Source: Candidatus Laterigemmans baculatus
GTDB taxonomy: Bacteria > Planctomycetota > Planctomycetia > Pirellulales > Pirellulaceae
Assembly (NCBI RefSeq): GCF_010367455.1
Contig: NZ_WRPR01000034.1
Location: 23,868 to 87,867 of the forward strand
Reading direction: 5' to 3'
DNA length: 64,000 bases
Position numbers and translations under genes: made by a program. The notes under the pieces are model-generated. The model ran no database searches. It was not told where the DNA came from and worked only from the letters and a program-made list of their open reading frames with translations. Shown here in pieces: positions 51,058 to 59,927 of this stretch; position 1 is the stretch's first letter, and every line of letters starts with the position of its first letter.

Positions 51058-51474
51058 TTACTTCTCGGCCAGGTAATCGGCGATCTTCTGCCGGATCTCG
51101 TCTCGGACCTTCCGGAAGACCGCGAGTTTTTCGTCGTCCGTACCCGTGGCATGAGCCGGATCTTCGAACGGCCAGTGCAGTTGCTCCTTCGCCCCAGGGA
51201 ATGCAGGACAGGACTCATGGGCGCTGCCGCAGACCGTGACCACGAGGTCGAACGCTTCGTCGGCATATTCGTCCAAGTGCTTGCTTCGCGGGTTGGTCAA
51301 GTCAATCCCTTCCTCCCGCAAGACCTCGATCGCCAGCGGGTGAACGTAGCCAGCCGGACGCGAGCCCGCGGAGACGGCTCGCCAGTTGCCGCCTCCGAGC
51401 TCGTTCCAGATGCCTTCGGCCATCTGTGAACGGCAGGAGTTTCCTGTGCACAGAACGAGGACTCGCTTCGTCAT
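51058..51474 (-). CDS. arsC: Thioredoxin-type arsenate reductase (LMW-PTP fold)
   Basis: A 138-residue low-molecular-weight phosphatase-like arsenate reductase of the pI258/ArsC type. The P-loop is CTGNSCRSQ (CX5R) near residue 8; two more redox Cys lie in VTVCGSAHESCP, as needed for the thioredoxin-coupled triple-cysteine mechanism. Further landmarks are SRPAGYVHP, LTNPRSKHL and the conserved WPFEDPA. The ATG at 51474 starts MTKRVLVLC; an in-frame ATG at 51486 is less conserved. It is unrelated in fold to the glutaredoxin-type ArsC at 31539-31892. No arsenite exporter or regulator is adjacent. Confidence 0.93.
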   Translation of the reverse strand: MTKRVLVLCTGNSCRSQMAEGIWNELGGGNWRAVSAGSRPAGYVHPLAIEVLREEGIDLTNPRSKHLDEYADEAFDLVVTVCGSAHESCPAFPGAKEQLHWPFEDPAHATGTDDEKLAVFRKVRDEIRQKIADYLAEK

Positions 51475-52306
51475 AATTCGCAACATCTCAGAAGGTGAAA
51501 AACCGTTCGGGGCCAGGTCCCGTCTTGCTTAAAAATCGGGGCGGTTCCGGCGGTGGTCGTAGCTAATTTTGTAAGGTTTTAAGGCGTTGAACGGGATGCT
51601 CAACGCGAACGTCAACAATTCGCCCCTCGTGCGTCCGATGAGCGGTTGCTGCCACTCCCCTCAACGCGACGGCCCGCCGTCCTGCGATCGCGTCCTTGAG
51701 AACCGTGTCCAATTGCCCCAGCCGGGTCTGCTCACTCGAAGATCTTATCGACTCCGAGCCGTTTTGCCACCGATTTCTCGATCTGTCGCAGATGATGGGT
51801 TGATTAGCTTTTCCTGCAGATTGTCCCGACCGATCGATCGGCGTATCTGATCCTCGGCGTTGGTTTCACCGCCAGGCACGCCCTGTCGCCCCCCTGATGC
51901 CACTTTCTCCGGAGCTGCAGTTTGCGTGCCCGGGACCGGTTCGTTCGTTGCCTCGCGAATCGAACGGCCCCTATGGACGAGATTTGGTAGGCGGCTCGCA
52001 TCTGCCGATTAACCAATGTGATGCTTCCGTATCTTGAGGCACTGGCGCTTCGCTGGGCTTGCCCATTTCGCACGGTACATTCTGAGGCACCGGCGAAGTT
52101 GACAGCGGATTACGGCCGGGCCTTTTCACATCGGCGTATTCGGCGGTCCGTTCGGTGCGTGGGCGCCGATGAGCTGGCGTTTTCGCGTCGCTGCTCGGGT
52201 GATAAAATACGGCAATGACCGCACGCCAGGAGGTCACGATGAAAGAGACCGACAGGCAAGCAGAATGGGCACGAGCTTTACCCGACGGGAAGCCGCTGGA
52301 GTTATG
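51475..52306. other. Intergenic region, no recognised gene
   Basis: These 832 bases separate arsC from the abhydrolase gene. Frames are short or open only by chance. I see no RNA gene, repeat or motif. The upstream part of the abhydrolase frame (52169-52306) is not coding-like and the ATG at 52307 is preferred. Confidence 0.4.
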
Positions 52307-53671
52307 ATGAAAAAGACCCGACGGCACTGGCGGCGCATGGTCCGTCCCGGAATCATCGCCATCGCTGTGTGGATGTTCGCTCTGGTCATGCCCGCCTTCG
52401 GGCAAAAGCTGGACATCGAGAAAGAACGCGTTATCCAAAGCGGGCGGCCTGACGGGCGACATGCGAGCACACGGGGATTCCTGCAGCACTTGATGCGTAA
52501 CGCCAAACCCAAACTGGCGTTCAACCCGGAATTCACGCCGGAGGAATTCGAGCTGTGGCGGCTGCAGGTGCGAGCCAAGCTGTTGGAATTGATGAACTTC
52601 CCCGATCCGGTTCCTCAACCTGCCCCACGCAAGCTTTGGGCCCAGGAGCGCAAAGGTTACGTGCTGGAGAAATGGGAGCTCTATCCCGAGCCCGGCAGCG
52701 TGGTTCCCTTTCTCGTGCTGATTCCGGAAAACGCTACACCCGAGAATCCCGCGCCCGCGGTCATGTGCCTGCCGGGTTCGTCCGGCACTAAAGAGAACCT
52801 GGCCGGCGAGCCGCCGCTGGTGGCGGCATTCGAGCCGGACGATCGCAACCATGACGGCTGGCTTCACGCCGAGCGCAATCAGCAGGCCGTGCAATTCGCC
52901 AGGGCCGGGTTCGTTGCGGTGGCGGTCGACCACCCGGGCACCGGCGAACTCTCCGATCTGGCGATGCATCGTGGCAGCACCATGGACGATCGCAGCACCC
53001 TGTCCCGCTACCTTATCGACATGGGCCGCAGTTATATCGCCCTGTCCGTATTTCAAAAGCGTCGGATTCTGACCTGGCTCCGCGAGCAGCCGTACGTCGA
53101 CGGCCAGCGTGTGGGCGTGAGTGGTCATTCACTCGGAACGGAGTCGCTGCTGGTGCTGGCCGTGCTTGACCCGCAGATTCAAGGCATTGTGTGGAATGAT
53201 TACCTCGCCTCCACGATCCAGCGGGCGAAAGTCAGCACCATGCCGAACCAGCGCGGCGTCCGACCGGCAGCGAACTGGCTGGGCCACAGCATTCCGGGCC
53301 TGTGGGAGTGGTTCGATTACCCTGATTTGGTCGCCGCCTTGGCGCCACGTCCACTGATCGTGACCGAAGGCGGGCCGACTCATTCCTTGAACCTCGTACG
53401 CAAGGCTTACCAGATCGCCGGAGCTGCGGAGAATGTTTCGATTCACTACTATCCACAATACCATGATCCGGCCGATCGACGGGATGGAAAGCCCATCCCG
53501 GAGGGCCTGAGTTCGGCCGAATGGCTGGACTATGCCAATGTGCATGCTGCCCATCACTACTTCAAAGGTTACCTCGCGGTTCCCTGGCTGACTCGCCAAT
53601 TCCAACTGCCTGATCCCGGTGAAGTCTATCCGCCAGCGCCGCCCGAGGCCGCGCAAAAGCTACCGAAGTGA
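52307..53671 (+). CDS. Exported alpha/beta hydrolase, acetylxylan-esterase-like
   Basis: A 454-residue protein. The signal peptide follows a basic start (KKTRRHWRRMVRPG then IIAIAVWMFALVMPAFG). The hydrolase domain has VAVAVDHPGTGE, the nucleophile elbow GHSLG near the middle, PRPLIVTEGG and a C-terminal His in NVHAAHHYF. It resembles planctomycete abhydrolases and acetylxylan-type esterases, though I do not recognise a named subfamily. The ATG at 52307 follows GGAG at 52298 by five bases, better spaced than the adjacent ATG at 52304. It probably acts on extracellular polysaccharide esters, an inference. Confidence 0.78.
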   Translation: MKKTRRHWRRMVRPGIIAIAVWMFALVMPAFGQKLDIEKERVIQSGRPDGRHASTRGFLQHLMRNAKPKLAFNPEFTPEEFELWRLQVRAKLLELMNFPDPVPQPAPRKLWAQERKGYVLEKWELYPEPGSVVPFLVLIPENATPENPAPAVMCLPGSSGTKENLAGEPPLVAAFEPDDRNHDGWLHAERNQQAVQFARAGFVAVAVDHPGTGELSDLAMHRGSTMDDRSTLSRYLIDMGRSYIALSVFQKRRILTWLREQPYVDGQRVGVSGHSLGTESLLVLAVLDPQIQGIVWNDYLASTIQRAKVSTMPNQRGVRPAANWLGHSIPGLWEWFDYPDLVAALAPRPLIVTEGGPTHSLNLVRKAYQIAGAAENVSIHYYPQYHDPADRRDGKPIPEGLSSAEWLDYANVHAAHHYFKGYLAVPWLTRQFQLPDPGEVYPPAPPEAAQKLPK

Positions 53672-53876
53672 GAGCAAGGGATCGGGCTGGGCCTTCTGCA
53701 GGTTCTACTACTTCGCGTTCTACGTGATGCAGAATGCCAAACTGAACCGGCGATGTTGTGAACTAAAGCGGAGCTGCGATGGTTGCTTTTCCACCCGTGC
53801 CCGCTGCTAACCACTATTGCAAGCCATGCAAGTGGCCAATTACGGACCTGCTCGTTCATGAAATCAAGGAAATGAT

Positions 53877-54320
53877 GTGACCCTGAAGCGGATGGATAAC
53901 GTCGGCATCGTGGTGGAATCCCTTGATACTGCCATTTCTTTTTTCAACGAGCTTGGCATGAAGCTCGAAGGGCGAACCACAATTGAAGGAGAATGGGCCG
54001 GGCGAGTCACGGGACTCAGCCATCAGCAGGTTGAGATCGCCATGATGGTCACTCCTGATGGTCATAGTCGGCTCGAAATCTCGCGATTTCTCACGCCCCT
54101 TGCAGTCGCCGATCACCGGAATGCCCCTGTGAACGCTCTCGGCTACCTGCGCGTGATGTTTACGGTGGACGACATCGAGGAGACGCTCGCCAGGCTCGGC
54201 ACGCACGGCGCGCAGCTCGTCGGCGAGGTGGTTCAATATGAGAACTCGTATCGGCTCTGCTATATCCGAGGCCCCGAAGGGCTTCTCATCGGTCTCGCGG
54301 AGCAGCTGGGACATTCCTGA
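53877..54320 (+). CDS. VOC family (glyoxalase-like) protein
   Basis: A 147-residue protein with the paired beta-alpha-beta-beta-beta modules of the vicinal oxygen chelate family. Landmarks are MDNVGIVVESLDTAISFFNELGMKLEG at the start, VMFTVDDIEETLARL at about 98, and the metal-binding-type C-terminal GPEGLLIGLAEQL. The start is a GTG at 53877, preceded by AAGGA six bases upstream. Members include glyoxalase, bleomycin resistance and dioxygenases; the substrate cannot be told. Confidence 0.85.
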   Translation: MTLKRMDNVGIVVESLDTAISFFNELGMKLEGRTTIEGEWAGRVTGLSHQQVEIAMMVTPDGHSRLEISRFLTPLAVADHRNAPVNALGYLRVMFTVDDIEETLARLGTHGAQLVGEVVQYENSYRLCYIRGPEGLLIGLAEQLGHS

Positions 54321-54372
54321 GAATTTCGCCGCTGGTGTCTCCCCGTTTTGCTCGTCGCGGCACTTCTCTGTT

Positions 54373-54675
54373 CTATTCCTTCCACGCACCGAAAGCGGCG
54401 AAGCAGCTGTTCTTGTGCAGTAGTTCGACGTGAGCAAATCCGACGCGGCGGAGCAGGTCCAGTTGGTAGGTGACTGGCCGTGGTGAATCTTGTCGCTCAA
54501 TGTAGTCGAACACTTTCTTACGGTACTCGCTGCCCCCCCCCTGCCCCTCGAGATATTCACCGTAACGAGACCACATCAACTCGTGGATCGGCTCGGTTTC
54601 TCCAAAGACGCATTGCCACAGCCCAATCGCATCAAGGCCAGCTTTCGCTACACGCTCTTTTGCGTGACTGGCTCA
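54373..54675 (-). pseudogene. Methyltransferase C-terminal fragment
   Basis: Read on the minus strand, this frame is open from just after a TGA at 54673-54675 to the stop at 54373. The last 50 residues (VFDYIERQDSPRPVTYQLDLL, then VELLHKNSCFAAFGA) match the C-terminal helix and strand of a class I methyltransferase. The part before it (GLWQCVFGE..., up to a Gly-run at about 54535) does not belong to that family and may come from a different gene. There is no plausible start for a whole enzyme. I take it as a broken piece. Confidence 0.55.
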
Positions 54676-54906
54676 GAGCACGCGGAAGAGACGGTTGTGC
54701 GTCATGGGCAGCGGCTTCGACACGGTCTTCGGTGGCTTGATCTTGGTGTCAAGCGTCCACCTGAGGAAGGAACGGGCGAAGTCTGTGGCGTTGGTGTCGG
54801 ATGTCAATTGGTTTTGCGCGTGCAGGGCACGCGGCGTGGCCAGCGCGGCAGCAGCGAGGCTGGAGCGTCGGAAGAAGGCGCGGCGGTTGGAAGGGGCAGG
54901 TTTCAT
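54673..54906 (-). pseudogene. TAT-leader gene fragment
   Basis: A 77-residue frame starting MKPAPSNRRAFFRRSSLAAAAL, a convincing twin-arginine signal peptide, then ARALHAQ-like cleavage. It ends soon after at a TGA (54673-54675), far short of any exported protein, while the same frame continues on the other side of the stop. It is best read as the 5' piece of a gene whose body is lost or disrupted. It lies directly upstream of the methyltransferase fragment in the same frame. Confidence 0.45.
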
Positions 54907-55153
54907 GGCGTGGTTCCCGTTTATCGTCGTTCTTGGAACTCGTGTCAGGGGCGATCTCGCTGCCGAGGTTTTCCGGGTCGAGGTAGCGCCGCCAGTTGGC
55001 GACGAATGCCGCGTCCGAGACGCCGCGCGTCAGCGATTGAAGTTCGTGCGTCGAGATCGTCTTCACCTCAGGCCGCCCCAGCCACCGGTGCACCGCTTCG
55101 ATGCTGCCGAACGCGCCGTCGCAAAGTCGAATGATGAGATCGCCCAGCGACAT
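54907..55153 (-). CDS. Short hypothetical, probably partial
   Basis: A minus-strand frame starting at 55153 (MSLGDLIIRLCDGAFGSIEAVHRWLG) looks coding for about 80 residues. After that it overlaps the TAT-leader start and becomes Arg/Pro-rich. I recognise no family. It may be a small protein or the tail of a lost gene. The end given is where the following leader ORF starts, not a stop codon. Confidence 0.3.
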
Positions 55154-55355
55154 CGGTCTGGTGCCTAACCGCGACTACCTTCGCAACACGATTCGCAGAT
55201 TCGGTGGCAAGCCGAACATTGCAGCTTCCCACGAACATCGACGAGTCGACCGCCGCAAACAGGGCAAGCGGGATCGGAGGGCGGTGCTTGGTGTTGGCTG
55301 GATTCGTTCGACATCATTAAGTCAATGGCGGCATAGATGCTACGAGTGCTAAGGA

Positions 55356-56756
55356 CTATATCTTACTCGATGTAGACGGACGGGTAGAGCGTTTCAGCAT
55401 CGCAGCGGAAACCATGGTGAGCGAGGAGATGATCAGTAGCATGGCGAAGGCCCACCAATAGGCTCCGCTCTCACCGCCGGCCCGAGCCAGCACAATCACT
55501 AGCCCGATTGTTCCAATCGCACCGCCAATCCGCTGAACCAAGTTCACCAGCGTCGCGGCGTCACCCATCTGCTCGGAGCTCACCGCGCCATATGCGGCCG
55601 TCATGGCTGGCATCTGCGCCAACGCAATCCCCACACCGCGCACTCCCAAGAGCAAAGACAGGACCATCAGGGAGGGGGTGGCGTTGAAAAGGAACGGAAC
55701 GGTCGTAGCGACCAATAAGCCGGCTCCTGTGATCGTCACCAGTCCCGCGCCAGAACGATCGGTCCATATCCCGCCGACGGGCAACGCCACGGCGCTGCCC
55801 AGCCCCATGACGAGCAGCATCAACCCTGTCTCGGTCGTACCTCGTCCCCTAGCGAGCTGGAGATAAAGGGGCAAAAGCAGCAGCCCACCATACATATTGG
55901 CTCCGGTAAACCCGGTGGTGACCGTGGCAGCAGCAAACGTCGGGCGGCGCAGTAAACCGAGATTGATGAGCGGGGCAGCCACGCGAACCCTCGTGAGGGC
56001 GAAAACGAAAATCATCGCGGCACCGACAAGAGCGGCGGTTGCCGGTAACAAGGTGGCTCCAGCCGATCCGACCTCGGCGGCACCGAAGAGAAGAAGAGGA
56101 AGTCCAATGCCGAGTAAAACGAGCCCGCATCGGTCCAATGGGCGACTCGAATCACTTGAACCGCCGGGTACAAGCCCACGAGCGACGGCCAGTGCAGCGA
56201 GACCAATCGGAACGTTAATCCAAAACAGCCATCGCCACGAAACGACCTCGAGCAGCAGGCCGCCGACTGCGGGGCCCACCGCTGGACCGAGGCTGATCAC
56301 AAGCCCAAGGAGGCCAAACAGTCTCCCAAGCTGAGTCGGGCCAGCGACCGATCCGATCACGGCTTGGCCAGCCGGAACCATGATCCCTGCGGCAAGCCCC
56401 TGCAGAACGCGCCCACCAATGAGCGCCAGCGGCCCGGGAGCGAGCCCACACAACGCCGAGGCGGCGATGAACGCGAACAACGATATCGCCCACAGGCGAC
56501 CATACCCGAAACGGTTTCCCAACCAACCCGTTGCGGGGAGCGAAACTGCCAGCGCCAGGAGATAGCCCGTCGCCACCCACTGCACGACGGGTAGCGTCGA
56601 TGAAAGGCTGTCGCGAATGGACTCCAGGGCGAGGTTCGCAAGCGTCGAGTCGAGCATCGCCAAAAACGCACCCGTCCCAGTCACTGCCGCGATCTTCCAT
56701 GTGCGCACTGGAATACCGGGTGGAGTTGCTTGGCGATCGTCTTCGGTGTTGGTCAT
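55356..56756 (-). CDS. MFS drug exporter, DHA2 (EmrB/QacA) family
   Basis: A 466-residue major facilitator of about 14 membrane helices. It starts MTNTEDDRQATPPGIPVRTWKIAAVTGTGAFLAMLD, typical of EmrB/QacA members (SxLDSTLAN-like motif in the first helix is read here as MLDSTLANLAL). Motif A region NRFGYGRLW and the motif C proline-glycine helix GPAVGPAVGG follow. It would export toxic compounds by proton antiport across the inner membrane. No regulator or membrane-fusion partner is adjacent. It is flanked by a repeat-free 190-base gap before the HD gene. Confidence 0.9.
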   Translation of the reverse strand: MTNTEDDRQATPPGIPVRTWKIAAVTGTGAFLAMLDSTLANLALESIRDSLSSTLPVVQWVATGYLLALAVSLPATGWLGNRFGYGRLWAISLFAFIAASALCGLAPGPLALIGGRVLQGLAAGIMVPAGQAVIGSVAGPTQLGRLFGLLGLVISLGPAVGPAVGGLLLEVVSWRWLFWINVPIGLAALAVARGLVPGGSSDSSRPLDRCGLVLLGIGLPLLLFGAAEVGSAGATLLPATAALVGAAMIFVFALTRVRVAAPLINLGLLRRPTFAAATVTTGFTGANMYGGLLLLPLYLQLARGRGTTETGLMLLVMGLGSAVALPVGGIWTDRSGAGLVTITGAGLLVATTVPFLFNATPSLMVLSLLLGVRGVGIALAQMPAMTAAYGAVSSEQMGDAATLVNLVQRIGGAIGTIGLVIVLARAGGESGAYWWAFAMLLIISSLTMVSAAMLKRSTRPSTSSKI

Positions 56757-56948
56757 CTGCTGTTGCTAGTTTGTTTGGCCGCTGACACCAATAAACGCCG
56801 CTTCAGCGAATTGATCAACGCCCCATCCCCGAGGGGAGCATCGGCCGCGCGTACACCGGTTCTTCGGATTCAGACCCGTTTCAGCCGTCTGACAAAATAA
56901 ACGCCCCGACACGAACATGCTGAGAATTCGGAGGCGTCGTTGACTGGA

Positions 56949-57557
56949 TTAGCTGGTCTCCCGTTGAAACTGATCCAAGAATGTTCGCATGAACTGCTCA
57001 CGCTCGGAGGCCAGGCGGCGGCCGGCGTCGGTGTTCATGAGGCCTCGCAGCTTGAATAGCTTGTCGTAAAAGTGATCGACGCCGGTTTTCTCGCCGTGAG
57101 CATCGCTGCGATAAAATGGCTGGCCAATGACGGCCCCATATTCAATCGTGCGGACAATTCCGATCGCCCCCAGCGCGTCCAGTCGGTCAGCGTCTTGAAC
57201 AATCTTGCCTTCCAGTGATAGCTCGGCTGCAGCGGCACCTTTGCGAAACGAGATGTTATCGACGATGTGCATAACGTGCGTGATCGTTTCGGGCGACTCC
57301 CCCAGGTCGCTCAGGATGGCCTGGGCGAACTCGCCGCTCCGTTCGATGCCCGCGTGGAATTTGGCGTCGCCAAGATCGTGCAGCAGAGCTGCCAATTCGA
57401 TCACCATCCGGTCTCCACCTGTCTGAGCCTGAATATCGCGAGCCGATCTCAGCACTCGAGCCACATGGTCGAACCCGTGCCCAGCACCCTGTCCGGCGAG
57501 CCGCTGCTGCACAATCTGTTCGACTTGTTCGATGATCGCCGGATCGTAGTGAGGCAT
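56949..57557 (-). CDS. HD-domain phosphohydrolase (YedJ-like)
   Basis: About 202 residues with the HD metal-binding fold: HGFDHVARV (first His, at about 27) and the HD pair in LLHDLGDAKF at about 59. Later Asp in QDADRLDALGAIG completes the site. This arrangement matches the YedJ/YpgQ HD phosphohydrolase group. Starts at ATG 57557 (MPHYDPAI); ATG 57581 is the alternative. Its C-terminal 25 residues are duplicated as the remnant at 50981-51054. Substrate unknown; nucleotides are likely by family. Confidence 0.88.
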   Translation of the reverse strand: MPHYDPAIIEQVEQIVQQRLAGQGAGHGFDHVARVLRSARDIQAQTGGDRMVIELAALLHDLGDAKFHAGIERSGEFAQAILSDLGESPETITHVMHIVDNISFRKGAAAAELSLEGKIVQDADRLDALGAIGIVRTIEYGAVIGQPFYRSDAHGEKTGVDHFYDKLFKLRGLMNTDAGRRLASEREQFMRTFLDQFQRETS

Positions 57558-57570
57558 CTCGCGTTTTCTT

Positions 57571-58017
57571 GTGGTCTTCATTGCGTCGCGTCGAGCCGCT
57601 GGCGAAAGGAGCCAACAAACCACCCCGCTAGCGATTGACACTTGCGGCGGCTATCCGATCAACGTGTATTTGATCGACACCCCCAAGGGGCCTTTGCTGC
57701 GCCTCGACGACGCAGTTTCGGAGCACCTATTGGATCTCGCTACGGAGTCTACCTACCTGGTGGCCCGCGTGGAGGGCATTGCTTACATCGGCGTGCTCAC
57801 TGACGAAAGAACGTCGACAGGATGGTCAATCATAAACGGTGACCGCTCTACGCTTTCCGTTCCAATTGGCGAAGCCGAGGCGAAACCAATGACCGACCTG
57901 ACACTCGATGCGGCTGAATCGTACATTGGCCGCATCGACGGCGGGCTCGGCCGCTTACGCTTTATACCAGCAGCCGAATCGCCAGAACTTCCAATCGACC
58001 ACCTGTTCGACCGCTGA
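57571..58017 (+). CDS. Hypothetical protein, start uncertain
   Basis: A 148-residue frame beginning at a GTG, just 13 bases from the divergent HD gene. The stretch from about residue 32 (VYLIDTPKGPLLRLDDAVSEHLLDL) onward looks coding-like, with charged and hydrophobic residues alternating. The first 30 residues look like read-through of the HD gene's complement. I recognise no family; an internal GTG at 57664 is an alternative start. Confidence 0.4.
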   Translation: MVFIASRRAAGERSQQTTPLAIDTCGGYPINVYLIDTPKGPLLRLDDAVSEHLLDLATESTYLVARVEGIAYIGVLTDERTSTGWSIINGDRSTLSVPIGEAEAKPMTDLTLDAAESYIGRIDGGLGRLRFIPAAESPELPIDHLFDR

Positions 58018-58210
58018 CAAGACGTACGAAACAACGCGAGCTGGACATGGCTCGGTCGGCTCGCTGCGCTCGAACTCGCCCGCTTCCGGCCGCGTTGTCC
58101 TCACCGCCCACCATTCAGCGGTCTTGATGCACGTTTCGCACCGCTCGGCTTCCGTCGCGTGCCCTTGGCGCTTCCGGTTCATCAACGGGGTCAACGCGTG
58201 GGGTCAACGC
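57990..58210. repeat. Candidate planctomycete dispersed repeat
   Basis: The segment starts in the last codons of the hypothetical gene and runs into the 3' end of the membrane gene at 58191. Its minus-strand translation (RKRQGHATEAERCET..., EAGEFERSEPTEP) resembles short hypothetical reading frames I associate with repeated sequence in Rhodopirellula genomes. It contains two adjacent GGGTCAACGCGTG copies at its right end. A genome-wide copy number would settle it. Confidence 0.3.
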
Positions 58211-58583
58211 GTGCGGAGCGAACCATCATTTTTCTCACCATAGCCGCAATCGCCATGACGATCGCTCCGGTGACTCCGCCGTAGAACGACATCAGTGCTA
58301 TTCCGAAGATTGCTCTACCAATCCCCTTGTCGACCTCAAAAAAGTCGATTGATGCAAGTGCCTTGCCGTTCGACACAGCGACGCCGTATGCAAAAATCCC
58401 GAGCATCGCCAGCGCAACGAGCACCCCGATTCCGCCGAAGATCCATGCCGAAAGCTTCGCCCCGAATTTAGCTCCCCGCCAGGCTTCAGTGGTGACTGAT
58501 GCCGAGTGCTGCCTTGAGCCGGACCCCGATTTCCTGTCGGGGCTCGGCGCAGCACCGGGCTCGTACGGATTTATCTGTGCCAT
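58191..58583 (-). CDS. Small hypothetical membrane protein, NPYEP start
   Basis: A 130-residue protein starting MAQINPYEPGAAPSPD, the short Asn-Pro-Tyr-Glu-Pro opening seen on many planctomycete membrane proteins. Two membrane helices follow near residues 50-73 (IFGGIGVLVALAMLGIFAYGVAV) and 92-112 (FGIALMSFYGGVTGAIVMAIAAM), and a basic C-terminus. The frame is open to 58652 but the NPYEP start is preferred. No function known. Confidence 0.55.
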   Translation of the reverse strand: MAQINPYEPGAAPSPDRKSGSGSRQHSASVTTEAWRGAKFGAKLSAWIFGGIGVLVALAMLGIFAYGVAVSNGKALASIDFFEVDKGIGRAIFGIALMSFYGGVTGAIVMAIAAMVRKMMVRSARVDPTR

Positions 58584-58652
58584 CGATGGTGCACCGCATA
58601 AGGGGCAGAACTGCACGATTCGCCGTGGCCGCGGCATCAGCTGCGAGCTCAC

Positions 58653-59156
58653 TCAGACGAATTGTAGCCAGATCCAGTACCGTTGCTTAAGTGGATCGTA
58701 GACTCCGTAGAGCTTGTCGAACCGCTTCCCCGTGCTGAACATCACAAGGGAATCTTCGGAAGCTCGGTCGCCCGGCATCTGCGGCGAGCGGCCACCCAAG
58801 AACTCGAGTACATCTTGGCGGTTCTGAATGTCCGTTCCTTCGTACGTTAGCGAAACATCGGCAGCTTCACAAAAATCGGCAATGGCGGCGCGTGATGCGG
58901 TACCGGTAAGCGTGCAGGTGCCACCCCCGTGAGGATGCTGGTAGCATGAGTAGTTGATGGGGGCTGTTGCTTCAAAGTCGTGCAGCAAATCTCCGACAAA
59001 TGGAACGTCGGACGGAAGCAATGCCTCGCCGGATGCGGAGCGACCGACTCCTAGCGAGAGGAACCAAATTGCGAGGCATGTGAGAGAGATCGCCAGCGTG
59101 ACTGGTAGCAGCTTGCGAGATTGCAGCATCGTGGATGTTCGGGTTCCCATAACCAT
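58653..59156 (-). CDS. Hypothetical single-pass membrane protein
   Basis: A 167-residue protein with one membrane helix near residues 18-38 (PVTLAISLTCLAIWFLSLGVG) and a periplasmic domain with two Cys in SCYQHPHGGGTC. I do not recognise a family. It runs on the same strand as the NPYEP protein downstream, with 69 bases between. An ATG at 59150 or 59129 is an alternative start. Confidence 0.5.
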   Translation of the reverse strand: MVMGTRTSTMLQSRKLLPVTLAISLTCLAIWFLSLGVGRSASGEALLPSDVPFVGDLLHDFEATAPINYSCYQHPHGGGTCTLTGTASRAAIADFCEAADVSLTYEGTDIQNRQDVLEFLGGRSPQMPGDRASEDSLVMFSTGKRFDKLYGVYDPLKQRYWIWLQFV

Positions 59157-59230
59157 TATGTCAGTCGGGTGCTCGGTGCTCGCCTGCTGGCCGGCGGTCC
59201 GATCGATCTGGACCTCATGGCTCCTTCGTC

Positions 59231-59695
59231 CTATTTGCGGTACCGGACGATTCTGACCTCGCCGTCGAAATCACATCGCGTCAGTTCGTCTTCGATGATT
59301 GGCTGAATTCGGGCTGGCTTCCCACCACCTGATCCGGCACCGATCAGGGGCATGGCGATCGAACGATAGCCACGTTCCTTGGCTAACGCGATCGCGTTGC
59401 GGACGGAGTCGCGGACCGACCGCTCTGAGGATCGCCAAAGGAGATTGATGCCCGCCACATGGATGATCGCCTTGAACGGTAGTTTCCCGGCGGTCGTTTC
59501 GAAAGCTTGGCCCAGTGGAATTGCGCCGAGACGCCCGAGTCCCCGAAACGGCTGGAGGCCTCCCCGCTTCTTGATTGCTCCCGAAACCCCCTGAGGCAGC
59601 AGCAGCCACCACGGAATGACGTTCCGGTTCCACGCATTGACGATCACATCCACGTCCTGCTTGAGCAGATCGCCGTCGACAATTGTCAAGTTCAC
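59231..59695 (-). CDS. Macro-domain protein (ADP-ribose binding)
   Basis: About 154 residues of macro domain. Signature segments are IVDGDLLKQDVDVIVNAWN near the start, GVSGAIKKRGG, GQAFETTAGKLPFKAIIHVAG and the C-terminal IAMPLIGAGSGGG ADP-ribose loop. It may remove ADP-ribose from proteins or hydrolyse O-acetyl-ADP-ribose. The start is uncertain: the frame is open to 59893 through an Arg-rich, non-coding-like part that overlaps the antitoxin-like remnant, so I prefer GTG at 59695 with a GGAG upstream. Confidence 0.8.
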   Translation of the reverse strand: MNLTIVDGDLLKQDVDVIVNAWNRNVIPWWLLLPQGVSGAIKKRGGLQPFRGLGRLGAIPLGQAFETTAGKLPFKAIIHVAGINLLWRSSERSVRDSVRNAIALAKERGYRSIAMPLIGAGSGGGKPARIQPIIEDELTRCDFDGEVRIVRYRK

Positions 59696-59738
59696 GCCGT
59701 ATTTAGCTCCAAGTTGCAGCGAGCAGCCAGAGGATGGT

Positions 59739-59927
59739 TCACGCCGTGCCTCGCATGACCGCCGCGAGTCGCTGCTGGGCCTTGGACAGTCTCGGTGGCG
59801 TCGACAGGGCATGCCAGAACTCCCGTTGTTCTGCCGCCGTCGTCGCGATGGACCGAGCCTCGGCCGCTGCGAGCCGTGCCTTCGCCTATTCATCTAGCCG
59901 GACCATGACCGACTTAGGGGTTTCCAT
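59739..59927 (-). pseudogene. Antitoxin-like remnant with in-frame stop
   Basis: Read from ATG 59927 on the minus strand: METPKSVMVRLDE, then TAG at 59886-59888, then AKARLAAAEARSIATTAAE continuing in frame to a stop at 59739-59741. The opening VRLDE..KARL matches small ribbon-helix-helix or DUF1778-type antitoxins, where this region is the DNA-binding strand and the stop falls where EE or EET would stand. It is only 43 bases upstream of the macro-domain start. No toxin gene is adjacent, so this is likely a decayed half. Confidence 0.5.

Noticed and set aside
51971..53128. 385-residue minus-strand frame
   Set aside because: It is antisense to the abhydrolase gene and has no recognisable family pattern; the plus strand carries the catalytic motif.
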